From positions 11,253,701 to 11,317,700 of the forward strand of contig OX439005.1 of NCBI GenBank assembly GCA_949316495.1: a stretch of DNA of 64,000 nt, written 5' to 3'. The notes under the pieces are model-generated. The model ran no database searches and was not told where the DNA came from. It saw only the letters and a program-made list of their open reading frames with translations. Below are positions 48,501-56,007 of this stretch, one piece after another. This DNA is from Amphiduros pacificus. Lineage: Eukaryota; Annelida; Polychaeta; Phyllodocida; Hesionidae. Position numbers and translations under genes: made by a program. Position 1 is the stretch's first letter; each line of letters begins with the position of its first letter.

Positions 48501-50699
48501 GGATAAGATTTCCAAGCAATGTGAATTGATAATTTCGCACATCGATGGGTAGATGGGCGATGCCGTCTTCAAATTTTTCAGGCGCTAACTGCAAATCCTC
48601 GATCAGACTTTTGCATGTTATCTGACTTCTAATTGTCCGATTTACACCAAATTTGAACTAAACTTACTGATAATTCCTAGTTCTATTGATTGGGAAGCAT
48701 TTCCAAGCAATTTATAAAGATAATTTTATGAAACGATGGGCGAAAACGATGACATAGTTTTGAATGTTCTGCTTTGTTTACATCACACACTTCTTTTCTT
48801 TTGTATTCATACGCCGAATACAAGACTGGTCCCCTAGCGCGTGTCAAGAATGAAGGGCGGCACCAGTCTAATCTATTGCATGCACACGACGAACACTCCA
48901 CAGTGGCGTCAGTTGTTTTAACAATTATGACCACAGAAAAAACCGAATTACAACCCACAGGAAATGACTACCCATTTCCCATGATCGTACCGATCACAGA
49001 ATAACACAGATAGTTCCTTTTTTTGACAACCATTGCCTGTCGGCAATGGTTGTCAAAAAAGGAAGCATCAGTGTTACAAAAAAAACACCTTTCCTATGAT
49101 CTGTGTTGGGGATGAATTTGTCATGAAGCATGCTTGAATTATTTGCAATTGTTAAAAACTTGTGAATTTTCATTAAAATAACTTCATATGTAATGTTATA
49201 TTTGCAAATAATCAAAAACTTGTAACTATGTCATATTTTTCCACATCACAAAAAAGGCATGCAATCAAAATATTCTGAGCTACTAAATATTTCCCATCAA
49301 GCACTGCTCTCTTGCATCAATCCCATCATTTTTTGCTGGACCAGCTGGGAGAGCAGATAGTGAGAACTGCTATGAAATGGCCTTCTACATTGTGGGAATT
49401 GACTGTGGAAGAAACTGAAAATATCTATCAAACATTTATATATTTCAAAATCTCATCCTGGTAAATTTTCAACAACCAAACCCAGAAAATGTTTATTTCA
49501 TAAGTGACAAGTAAATATGATATATAGTTTTCTTTCATCTTTCCAGAAACACCAGTTTCTCTCTTTCTTGCTTCATGAGAATATAATTTCATGTTGTATT
49601 ATTTTATTGGTAATTAAAGTATGTTTACTGAATAATTATATATCAAAACTCTTTCTTGTCAGGGGCATTGCAAATTTTCAGACCAAGGCATATCATGTAT
49701 CAACACAGCCTCCTTAATCACTGATATTCTATGAATGTAACTTGCAAGTCATTGTTTGTGGTGTTGTACTGAACTCTTTATAAATTTGTTCATCATCTTT
49801 TGAAAATCACCATTTGAAACCATTAAGTTAAAATCCTTTTGGGGACAAAATTCAAGATTGATGATCCAGTATATTATAAGTAAAACCACAAGGAAAAAAT
49901 AAATTGGCAGTTTATTGGAATAAAGGGGGGTGTAATAGAAAATATAAACAGGTACAAACTGGAAATTATATGATTACCTTCTTGGAGCTGTTGGATAAAT
50001 GACTTTTAAATGAGGAAACTCCATTGTAGCATCCAATGTGCTGCTCACCCATAGCTCCAACCCACCACCTGTGTCACCTGCAGAATAGTTTATATATTTA
50101 ATGTCGACGAAGTCTCCAGTACAAAAAGTATAGAACACATAGAATAATGCTTTTCTATTTTTTTAAGTAACAGCTTTTACAAGAAATAACATTCAGTCAC
50201 ATCGCACGCCATTGTAAGCAGTAAGTGCATTTATATAGAAAACGTGATGAGTTTGCACTGAGTGACACTTGACCATGGAAAAGCCCAAAGTGACATTGCC
50301 TTCGATTGCCAGCATTTATTGACATTACAAGCCCTTTCAGTTCCGAATATATCATAATTTCAAATATAAACATATTAAGTGAGATGATGGTATTGTTAAA
50401 AAGGCCAGTATCGAATTAATATGCTCGAACTAGGCACTATTGCACGGTGAAGTGTGACGATATTTATCTTCTATCGTCTGCTCCAGATTTGTTTACATGA
50501 ACGATAATAGGCCACTTTGGCAAAGTGTCAACTTAGTGCAACTATACATTTTTGCATGTATGAATTTTCCACCTAATATATGTATGAAACTGTTCTATGT
50601 TATCTTATACCTACATGCACCATGTAAAAATATGACAGTTCCCGTGTGTCTATCTGCAGTTGGTAGGATTTCCTGGACTCTAAAATTTTCTTCCGCCAT
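21518..50699 (-). CDS. LYPLAL1: Lysophospholipase-like / acyl-protein thioesterase-like serine hydrolase (complete, five exons)
   Basis: Exons in transcript order: 50,699-50,615 (ATG); 50,077-49,978; 23,390-23,221; 22,970-22,849; 21,748-21,518 (stop). Phases match at every GT-AG junction, giving 235 residues; the human protein has 237. Visible motifs: VIFLHG near residue 25, [36 protein letters not shown], the nucleophile elbow GGLSMGG (catalytic Ser), [31 protein letters not shown] (catalytic Asp) and [16 protein letters not shown] (catalytic His). The fold is an alpha/beta hydrolase. Family members hydrolyse short acyl esters or thioesters, including removing S-acyl groups from proteins; they are cytosolic, and no signal peptide or membrane segment is seen here. 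LYPLAL1 is favoured over LYPLA1/2 by the YPTAPRR...WFD and FxxHGxxD spacing. Intron 2 spans 23,391-49,977. The codon split between exons 1 and 2 gives HGACDTG where relatives have HGSGDSG or HGLGDTG. Confidence 0.92.
22330..22430. repeat. Dispersed repeat, second copy of 7,550-7,700
   Basis: Located in intron 4 of LYPLAL1. It carries the same block order as the first copy, with GACCAATCACGGCAGTCGAG. Mobile-element origin is likely but no ends can be defined. Confidence 0.45.
24265..24850. repeat. Cluster of short palindromic repeats (ACTTCTGA-A-TCAGAAGT)
   Basis: A 12- to 20-base palindrome, with core TTCTGAAATCTCAGAAG or TTCTCAATTCTCAGAAG, recurs in groups at about 24,282, 24,310, 24,475, 24,500, 24,690, 24,720, 24,745 and 24,835. 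Between 24,690 and 24,780 it is a direct tandem of about 25 bases joined by TGTGACTTCT. Several units contain TTCTCAGAA, which fits the TTCN3GAA pattern bound by STAT proteins. No function is shown. Confidence 0.8.
24955..25300 (+). promoter_or_regulatory. Promoter-like stretch inside LYPLAL1 intron 2
   Basis: Motifs typical of TATA-less animal promoters cluster here: an inverted CCAAT (ATTGG, about 24,965), GACGCGTCATC and ACGTCA-like boxes (about 24,978 and 25,004), an NRF1-like GCATGCGCA (about 25,017), and two YY1-like CCAAGATGGCG motifs (about 25,045 and 25,263). The second reads ATGGCGGGCAAGGAGGAGGG followed by TAAAAT, so a six-codon first exon with a GT donor is possible. CpG is frequent against an AT-rich background. 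I found no following exon, so the product, if any, is unknown. Confidence 0.45.
25320..26030. other. LYPLAL1 intron 2, nothing recognised
   Basis: AT-rich sequence with no supported feature, ending at the LINE's 5' end. Confidence 0.4.
26207..29276 (+). CDS. LINE ORF1: gag-like nucleic-acid-binding protein (one frameshift)
   Basis: The start at 26,207 ([20 protein letters not shown]) opens a frame running to 27,793. The conserved part continues in the +1 frame to the stop at 29,276, so one indel near 27,660-27,790 splits it; uninterrupted length would be about 1,020 residues. The first third has a low-complexity run of PIHVKEAV-type octapeptides (26,618-26,885), then Pro/Ser/Thr-rich sequence. 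The conserved core has [12 protein letters not shown] and three zinc-knuckle motifs: [27 protein letters not shown] and [15 protein letters not shown] (28,210-28,400). The tail is a Gln/Pro-rich repeat with [11 protein letters not shown] units and a basic segment ([12 protein letters not shown]). By family, ORF1 coats the element RNA. The alternative open frame 26,194-27,822 is a repeat-driven shadow. Confidence 0.8.
26618..26885 (+). repeat. 24-bp tandem repeat in LINE ORF1, about 11 units, rich in CACGTG
   Basis: The unit is GATCCACGTGARAGAGGCAG plus four bases. Because 24 is a multiple of three, the array stays open in several frames on both strands, encoding PIHVKEAV in the ORF1 frame and DPRERGSS in the next. 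Eight of eleven units hold the palindrome CACGTG (E-box); the other three have CACGGG. Copies are nearly identical, so the array is recent or homogenised. Confidence 0.9.
29235..32926 (+). CDS. LINE ORF2: endonuclease, reverse transcriptase, RNase H (disrupted)
   Basis: The endonuclease (about 29,245-29,929) shows [23 protein letters not shown] and TSDHFA. RT shows FIDLEKAFE (about 30,920), [13 protein letters not shown] (about 31,090) and YADDLVV (about 31,185). RNase H shows YFTDGSV (about 32,070), QTELVGL, HTDSRSS and [13 protein letters not shown] (about 32,400). A C-terminal C-x2-C...H...C motif ends the 900-residue open part at 32,827. Damage: TGA at 29,927 where relatives have Trp (context R-stop-NLKKADW); TAA near 30,114 with a local frame change around a NAPWW motif; and a probable shift near 32,800, after which [20 protein letters not shown] runs to a stop at 32,924-32,926. 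No in-frame ATG precedes the endonuclease, and ORF2 lies in the -1 frame relative to the end of ORF1, so frameshifting or reinitiation is implied. Confidence 0.88.
33013..33030 (+). other. Perfect hairpin in LINE 3' UTR
   Basis: TGGTGCT, TTTT, AGCACCA: a seven-base-pair stem with a four-base loop, about 90 bases after the end of ORF2 and 190 bases before the proposed 3' end. Some LINE reverse transcriptases recognise a 3' RNA hairpin, so it may be a template-recognition signal; this is inference. Confidence 0.7.
33230..34380. other. LYPLAL1 intron 2 between LINE and satellite, nothing recognised
   Basis: A 97-codon open stretch at 33,790-34,083 has no recognisable motif and no splice or promoter context, so it is not called as a gene. 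Confidence 0.4.
34385..37680 (+). repeat. Satellite-like array, nine monomers of about 315 and 360 bp, within a larger repeat unit
   Basis: The landmark AAGGTCAATGTGTCAAGGTC starts at about 34,663, 34,979, 35,294, 35,641, 35,956, 36,271, 36,631, 36,944 and 37,304 (slightly altered in the last), so spacing alternates among about 315, 347 and 360 bases. Monomers 977-990 bases apart match best, showing a three-monomer higher-order unit present about twice. The array ends in GACGGACGGACAGACGGACA, a poly-C run and a CTCTGCGAGC...GCAGAGCT segment. Both flanks match those around a single monomer at 58,290-58,752, so this is an expanded form of a dispersed element. Confidence 0.93.
38040..38960. repeat. 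Diverged tandem modules rich in TGACCTTGACC
   Basis: About three modules of 300-350 bases, each with CTGTGACCTTGAAAAT, CCAAGTTCAATCA-like or ATCACATCTRCYAA sequence, a TTCACAAGCAAAGTTGCT block and TGACCTTGACCCAAGG. They are much more diverged than the neighbouring satellite and look like an older related array. Confidence 0.6.
39066..39425 (+). mobile_element. Internal fragment of the TACTGTATTTACTC MITE family
   Basis: It matches 6,575-7,060 in the order ATAATTAATATCTTTGGCTT, GATCCATCGTTGCGCAATAT, a TTTTCGCGCCAAAAATAAGA block and a CTGCAAAGCGTWATTTG block. The terminal TIRs are absent, so it is a truncated or rearranged copy. Confidence 0.65.
39774..39812. repeat. Near-perfect palindrome with two CCAAT motifs
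   Basis: TACTTTAGCCAATTACATA, one base, then TATGTGATTGGCTAAAGTA: 19-base arms with a single mismatch. Its origin is unknown. Confidence 0.8.
39930..40385 (+). other. Protein-like segment, unidentified
   Basis: A 99-codon frame (40,084-40,383) reads as ordinary protein: [36 protein letters not shown] and [10 protein letters not shown]. Just upstream, another frame reads [12 protein letters not shown], and a 33-base unit (AACCAAATGATAAGAAAAGG and flanks) is repeated. There is no start context, splice-site pair or known motif. It may be a remnant of a gene or of a mobile-element protein. I do not recognise it. Confidence 0.25.
40600..40880 (-). repeat. AACAAGTGTTGATTT family, copy 2 (inverted)
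   Basis: The reverse complement of this stretch follows 10,030-10,320: AAATCAAGCTCATGTAAGTT, a TGACGGTGTAAGCA block, and CATGGCCGACATGGACCGAT-like sequence. Confidence 0.65.
40881..41286. mobile_element. MITE, AAGGGATTAAGC family, fuller copy
   Basis: The left end TTAAAGGGATTAAGCACCGA matches the reverse complement of the right end (AAAGGTATTAAGCATCAATT). A left TTAA is present; the right flank reads TTTC, so it has mutated or the end is ragged. About 405 bp with no coding capacity. It abuts the preceding inverted repeat copy. Confidence 0.75.
42067..42170 (+). repeat. AACAAGTGTTGATTT family, copy 3 (internally deleted)
   Basis: It starts AACAAGTGTTGATTTTAAAA and joins directly to CATCTTGAAACCTTGAACAT, skipping about 190 bases present at 10,060-10,250. 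Confidence 0.6.
43229..43383 (-). mobile_element. tRNA-derived SINE nested in element A
   Basis: On the minus strand a tRNA-like head (GGCCGAAATAGCTCAATTGG) has an A box (TAGCTCAATTGG, 43,353-43,364) and a perfect B box (GGTTCGAATCC, 43,310-43,320), followed by a body and a CTTTA-repeat tail. TCATATT flanks both sides (43,222-43,228 and 43,384-43,390), fitting a 7-base target duplication, and copy B lacks it. It differs from the 5.5-kb SINE. Confidence 0.88.
43831..44711 (-). mobile_element. GC-richer promoter-bearing repeat (copy 2) inserted in element A
   Basis: It is flanked by identical 16-base sequences, GGTTTTAAAAGATTAT at 43,815-43,830 and 44,712-44,727. The part at 43,860-44,470 is the inverted relative of window positions 1-640. 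On the minus strand it carries a TATATAAA box (about 43,966) followed by AACACAGTCAGTCCCC. The flanking duplication and its TTTTAAAA core fit insertion by target-primed reverse transcription, but no poly(A) tail is seen. The family is not identified. Confidence 0.65.
44905..46334. mobile_element. Low-identity TIR element containing promoter-like motifs
   Basis: The left end has AGCAGAGCCAGGATTTATAC and the right end, reverse-complemented, GCATGGCGAGGTAGAGTTAT followed by ATACTACCTCTGCC; they align loosely. A 430-bp relative lies at 55,245-55,670 with the same two ends and an internal AGCCAATSA...TGTCMTTGTTTTG block. The interior (45,770-46,030) has two TTACGTAA boxes, CACGTG, GGGGCGGGGCC and TGACGTCA. 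No long open frame. Confidence 0.5.
46340..47900. other. LYPLAL1 intron 2, nothing recognised
   Basis: AT-rich stretch without a supported gene, repeat copy or RNA. Confidence 0.4.
47930..49078 (-). mobile_element. TGTAACAC-bounded element, copy B
   Basis: Inverted relative of copy A, with matching blocks such as CAGGCTCGATTACRTAAGTT, TTTACACCAAATTTGAACTA (present twice here, at about 48,250 and 48,640) and ACAACCCACAGGAAATGACT. It has an internal duplication of about 350 bases (48,190-48,330 against 48,585-48,720) and a terminal palindrome (49,015-49,063) absent from copy A. Confidence 0.75.
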
Positions 50700-50775
50700 T
50701 CTTAACCTTCCCAGGATGCAATGCCCCACATGCTTGGGCGCGTGCGCGACATTCTCCGAAAAAAACGTTCTGCTC
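50700..50775 (-). promoter_or_regulatory. LYPLAL1: LYPLAL1 promoter region
   Basis: Immediately upstream of the start codon, the minus strand carries GCGCACGCGC (NRF1-like, about 50,738-50,747) and GCATCCTGGGAAGG, which resembles promoter-proximal ACTACAATTCCCAGCATGC-type elements. There is no TATA box. CpG is locally enriched. Such GC-rich promoters are often bidirectional; a GTGAGT donor-like site on the plus strand at about 50,784 fits but proves nothing. Confidence 0.5.
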
Positions 50776-50873
50776 GTCGGAGTGGTGAGTTGTTTATTGT
50801 TTATTTACTGAGGATATCAATGGAAGCGTCATGAAAAAAAACAGTTGTTGGGCAAATATGATCTTGTCGCCAA

Positions 50874-50898
<25 letters not shown>
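50874..50898. repeat. (TA)n microsatellite
   Basis: About 12 uninterrupted TA units followed by TGTGTGTGG. Confidence 0.9.
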
Positions 50899-50904
<6 letters not shown>

Positions 50905-51423
50905 GTTCTTAATCATGAGTTACAGATTTGGATGTATATTTTTGGCCTTCGGTCCCGCCAGCTAGGTCAGCGGGCTTCTCTCGCCTTCCAACATTAGCAA
51001 GTTTACCGCAAAGATTATGCGCCTATAATTATGGAGCGCGGTAAAAAGTTATCGATGAGGTCTCATCAAGTTAATGTCATATCTCTCTTCATGCAAACGT
51101 AAACGTATGGGGCATTTTTTAAGTTTAAAAGGTTCCCTAGAAACCCAAACATTCGGCCTTGACCTTGTAAACTGAAGCATCATGTGTGTGGCAACAGTGA
51201 TCTGCACCACAAGGATCTGCAGATGGCAATGTGATCAAATGCATAAGAGGGAAACGAGTTATTTATATTTATGAAAAAGGGAACATTGAACATTCATATA
51301 GAGGAATGCTTAATTTATTAGCCTCATCAAGTGATAAATAAAATAAGAATGTTGTTTCATTTCTTTGCTTCGACAAAGTTTTGTGATTAGTCTGTCAACC
51401 AGGACTGCCTGTTTGAGAACCAG

Positions 51424-52626
51424 TTAACCGTAGCCCTCCGTGCTCGGCGAGTCTTCCTCCGTGCTCCGTGGGCTGTCACGGAGGAGAAAATTTCTTCTCG
51501 GCCGAGGAAAATTGCATCAATTGGCCGCTTGGTGTCACCACCTCACTACAGTATATTCGTATGTAGTTTATTTCCACGGAGGAGAAAACTGCTCCTCCGT
51601 CGGAAGGAGAATGCATTGATTGGCCGCTTGGTGTCACCACCTTATATTTTGTAGATTGAAGATTTCACATTAATCTCAGTCAATACATGCTTACAGAAAT
51701 GATTTACAGTGACCGGCAACTGTCCGAAACCGGCAGATGAAACTCGGACATTTTTAACTCGGCCAAATATCGAGTAAAACTGTTCTGTACTAATTGCAAT
51801 TGAGCTGTATATTGTACCTCACACGTCATCTTGTTAGTCCTATTCCTTTCAAAACGTTAAAAGTGTTTATTTGTTTTCACGGCACGAATGTTTGTGTCAC
51901 TGTCAAATGACATCAGAAGTGGTGACGTGACCATCATTAAAACTCCACAGACCGTTAAAGTCGAAGATCTTCTTTTGGCGTGAGCAGTTTTTACACAGTT
52001 TTTAAAGGGTTTGTGAAATTCGGGAGTGAAAAACATGAAAGTGTTTGGATTATGCTGCCGGTCACTGTAAATATATCTGAGATCGTGAGAACAAGAGGAA
52101 GACAGTTAGACCTATATATGTATTTTGTAGATTTTATTTTGTGTTTGGCCCGAAAATGACTGCCGTAATTGTGAACTAAATAAAAAGATATTAATTATAG
52201 TTTTGAAGATTTGATACAATGGTTAACACACGTCTGACGGGCAAAATTGCTAAAGACTACCGCCAGATGTCACGACCTCTCAATGCAGTTCCAATATTGA
52301 CCACCAAGCCCTCTAGTGGACTTTGTATGCGATGGAATAAACTTTCAGGGAGACATCTGGCGGTTGAATTGTCCATACAAGCGAGGAGTTTATCAAATTT
52401 TATCAAAAAGTTGTTAAAATTGACTTTTTAAGGATCCTTTTCCTTCTAAATCGATGTCACAGCTAGGTAAGATGTTCATATTAACTACAATAGGACACAG
52501 AATTGTTGTGGAATTAAATAAAATGAGCCACGGAGCAAGATTTGGAAGTTTGCTCGGCCGAGGAGTTCCTCCGTGCTACCACGGAGCACGGAGGAAGATT
52601 CGCCGAGCGCCGAGGTCTGCAGTTAA
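51424..52626. mobile_element. TTAA-flanked TIR element, about 1.2 kb
   Basis: The left end after TTAA is CCGTAGCCCTCCGTGCTCGG; the right end, reverse-complemented, is CTGCAGACCTCGGCGCTCGG. Both continue into CGAATCTTCCTCCGTGCTCC-like sequence, giving TIRs of roughly 50-90 bases. TTAA on both sides suggests a piggyBac- or Kolobok-type mobiliser. The CTCCGTG/CACGGAG core is itself palindromic and repeated. A GGCCGCTTGGTGTCACCACC block occurs twice, at about 51,521 and 51,623. No transposase frame. Confidence 0.85.
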
Positions 52627-53644
52627 CTATTGTTGGCCTGTTTTGTGAATTTTGGTCTTTGTCAATAAATAAATAACCTGACATAGCATGAACAGTTATC
52701 TATATGTGTGCTAAATTGGGGTATATTTATCAGTAAGACTAGTCATTATTTTATCTTGTAAAGCGATGTGCATATGTTAAATTCTTACAAGATTTACAAA
52801 TTACATCTTTGTGCATGTGATCATAGCCTTCGCGCACTGACCTCTCTTCTATGCTGAAAGATGAAAATTAATATATCATCATCTGACTTACATATTTGAA
52901 GAAAAGGGCTCAATTACTCGATTTGAATTGTCAATGATGTAAATCAGCCAAGAACTGATGGAGCAGGGCCAAAATCGGGGTCAATGTGTGTAATTTTCAA
53001 AACAATTCATACATACCATTTAAATCAACTTTTCTATGCCCAAAAAATCAATATGCTATTTGTTTTATGTATACAAGGCATTTCCCTAATTATAAGCAAA
53101 TCTTATGATTATGCAAATCCATTGGTCATTAGCTCTACAGTGACCAGAAGCCAAATCCGGATATTTTCATGTTTTTCACTCACGATTTTCACAAGATCAG
53201 TCAAAACTGAGTACAAGCTTCTCACACTTGTAGAGGATCAATCTGCTTTGGGTGCCAGTAAAGTAAAATTGAAACATATTCACTCATAACAGCTTTGTGT
53301 AGTATGTCTGCAGTTTTATGATGTCATACAGGTTTGCTTTTTGTTTGACTGAGTTAAAATTGTCTGAGTTTCAACTGCCGGTTTTATACACTTACCAGTC
53401 ACTGTATGTATAAAATTTGCTTTGATAACTATTGTATTTATTGGGTTGAAATGGCAACCTTTATTTGAATAACGCTTTTTGAAAATATTGGTCACATACA
53501 AAATGTAATCATTTGAGTTGAATTTTGAATTGATTGGGTGCTGTTCCGACACTGCTTTCCGAATCATCCTGTGTGACTGACTATACCATTGTGCCTCCCC
53601 ATGGTTGGAATTGACCGAAGTTGACTAAATTGTTTTTGTTTTTT

Positions 53645-53900
53645 TGTAACACAGATGGTTCCTTTTTTGTGGAAGGTTCGTCTGTGTGCATGCGCACACG
53701 TAAGAATATTTTCCTATAACATGTAAACAAAGATAAAGAAGTGCCTGATGACAAAAAGTTCAAGATGACAGCATCATCTTTGCCCATTGATTCACAAAAT
53801 TATCAATTAATATTGCGTGGAAATGCCTTCCAATTGATAGAACATGGAATTCTGAGTAGGTTGAGTTCACATTTGGTGTATCACTTATCACTGTTTTTAT
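53645..53900 (+). mobile_element. TGTAACAC-bounded element, copy C (truncated)
   Basis: It begins TGTAACACAGATGGTTCCTT and follows copy A through ACATGTAAACAAAGATAA, TGATGACAAAAAGTTCAAGA and AAAATTATCAATTAATATTG, then loses similarity after the ATTTGGTGTA block. Confidence 0.7.
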
Positions 53901-54009
53901 TTTCTTTTGAATTAGAACAGAATGGATGGGAGCTGTTTGGTTGGAAGATATAGATGACAAATACTTCCCATCTTAGAAAAATAACATGAATTAAGTTTTA
54001 AATTTGTAA

Positions 54010-54185
54010 ATGATATCAAGACTTCAAAGAAGAAACAGCGCAATGCCAGGAAAATTAGGAACTCAATCATCTGGTACAGACTCTGATGTAGATGTGATTT
54101 CTGGATCAGGATCTGCATCTGATCGTGGCGGGGATGATGATGAAGATGCTCTTTCAGAGTCAAGTGAGAGTGAGTCTGAAGACGA
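54010..54185 (+). CDS. Candidate first coding exon of an acidic Ser-rich protein
   Basis: ATG at 54,010 opens MISRLQRRNSAMPGKLG, then a Ser/Asp/Glu-rich stretch (SGTDSDVDVISGSGSASD, GGDDDEDALSESSESESEDE), ending at a strong GTAAGT donor. No following exon is identified in the remaining 9.8 kb, and the amino-acid bias is low complexity, so the family cannot be named. An acceptor-like AG just upstream makes an internal exon possible instead. It lies about 3.3 kb from the LYPLAL1 start in the divergent orientation. Confidence 0.45.
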
Positions 54186-54294
54186 GTAAGTACAATTGTG
54201 TTTTTTATTTATTATGTACTGGAACAATATTCAATATGTTTATGCAATCATAAATTAATTTCAACTATTTATGGAGTGTATGTGACAGTGGTAG

Positions 54295-54957
54295 TACTGT
54301 ATTTACTATATAGGATGAGGAATTAGAACCCAAAACTTAAGTCAAATGTTTTTTGTTTTTATTTTGGGGGAGGGGGGGGGGGGGTCGTCTTATACACAAG
54401 GGCAACCTGTGGATGATGAATTTCAGATCCGGATTCGCAGAGTTGTATAAATATAAACTCACTTCTCACCTATCTATGTTAATCAAACATCATTGACATG
54501 AGATCGGAAGATTTTGTGTCATAACAAATAGCGGCAAGCGGTGATATTATTAAAATCTTTATCTTACATAACACATAGAAATATTATACCACATGTCAAC
54601 AGTAGTCTGCCTTCATTTAATTATTAATATTTAATTATTAAGTGTAAATGATGCACAAGTCGGAGAAAATGTGAATTTAACAATGCTTAAATATGCTTAA
54701 GCAACAGGAGGTTGCCATTTTGAAAAGCGGAAGCGACAGGGAGAAGCTCTTATTTTTGGCACGAAAACGATTGGAGCGCCACCACTTTTACTTTTAAATT
54801 GGCAGCCAAACTTGAATGGTAGCAGTGCCGATGTCTCAAGAAAAATAGGCTCATCTTATAATCGGAAATTGGTCTTTTCAAGCAAAATAACATCAATTTG
54901 GGATGGGGGGGGGGCATCTTATACACAGGGTCGTTCTATTTTTGAGTAAATACAGTA
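54295..54957. mobile_element. TACTGTATTTACTC MITE family, copy with both ends
   Basis: The left end TACTGTATTTACTATATAGG pairs with the right end reverse complement TACTGTATTTACTCAAAAAT. Both have a GTCTTATACACA-type block nearby behind a poly-G run. Internal blocks match 6,575-6,800 (ATGCTTAAGCAACAGGAGGT against the YGCTTACGCAACAAGAGGT form). It is 663 bp against 1,040 for copy 1. Confidence 0.8.
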
Positions 54958-54984
54958 TTAATCAAGATATTTAAGAAGGTAAAT

Positions 54985-55195
54985 AAATGGTCCTTTAAGA
55001 CATTCAGATTGTATCCCATTCAATATTCTTTTTCAAGAGACTTTCTTTCTCTTCTGAAATGTCATCATAGAGCTACTGAATGGCTGTATGACATTACCAT
55101 ATGACATAATCAAATCATTGTCTGTTAAGTAATGCTCAATGGTGTCAAACAGTGTTCGCCTACTTTGAGTCCCTTTGGATGATGTTATGACTCAA
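54985..55195. repeat. Fragment of the AAGGGATTAAGC family, with an unoccupied CTACTTTG site
   Basis: It shares GTCAAACAGTG followed by CCTACTTTGAG with the copy at 55,676-56,007, but here the sequence continues straight on, giving a natural reference for the foldback insertion site. Confidence 0.65.
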
Positions 55196-55244
55196 GGTTA
55201 AAATGTAATGTATGTCATATATTGTATGTCATATAAGGAGAATT

Positions 55245-55670
55245 CCTTGGCAGATGCTGGGTTTATACCAGGCTCTGCAAGTGATTGTCACAAATGTCTT
55301 TTCAAGTCAGACCTGGGAGACCACACCCAGTTCAAACTTCTTTATAGCAGCCAATGAACATTGATTAAAATATTCTGTACATTTTGTAACATGGCCAATC
55401 CATGTCATTGTTTTGAATAGAAAGAGAGTGCCGCAACAAAAAATCCAAACAAATTGAAACATCAAAAATTTCCAATATACTAAATTATAAATGATCCATT
55501 ATAAATCATTTTTAAACATATTAAATGGGAGGGTGGGTATACATGTATGGTTATGTAATGCATGTATGGCTGTATAGTAATTGCATGTTAATTGTGAGGA
55601 AAAAGTGTTCCACAATTTCATGTCATTTGCGGCAGAGGTGGTATTTGACACTCCTTCGCCATGCAGTGAC
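55245..55670. mobile_element. Short relative of the 44,905-46,334 TIR element
   Basis: Ends and two internal blocks match, with about 1 kb of the interior missing. See the entry for the longer copy. Confidence 0.5.
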
Positions 55671-55675
55671 TGTCA

Positions 55676-56007
55676 TAAAGGAATTATGCACCAATTTTGC
55701 ACACAAAAAAAGATATTTAGAATTCATTTATAGGTGATAAATGTAATTGTCTTTCATAGCTATTAACTTTTTTTGATTGGTGCGTACTGATGAACATCTT
55801 CAAAATCTATTGAACAAGACCCTGATTTATTGCTCCTTTATGAAAGCACACTTCTTCCTTGGTGTCATTTTTATGTCGAGTGTTATCATAGAGGCAATGA
55901 AAGGTAAAATGATGTCATTAGAGTGTGGCAATATGCTTATGACATCATGAAATGTATTGTCCTTTGAATAGTGCTAGAATGATGCCAAACAGTGCTACCC
56001 TACTTTG
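55676..56007. mobile_element. AAGGGATTAAGC MITE copy interrupted by the foldback element
   Basis: It starts AAAGGAATTATGCACCAATT and follows 40,884-41,200 through TTGCYCCTTTATGAAAGCAC, then stops at CTACTTTG where the foldback begins. Its remaining 3' sequence resumes at 59,219. Confidence 0.7.

Noticed and set aside
52219-52648. Two open stretches of 64-70 codons in the TTAA element as a transposase remnant
   Set aside because: No transposase-like motif; the first contains an inverted CCGCCAGATGTC pair, and the second runs through the TIR.
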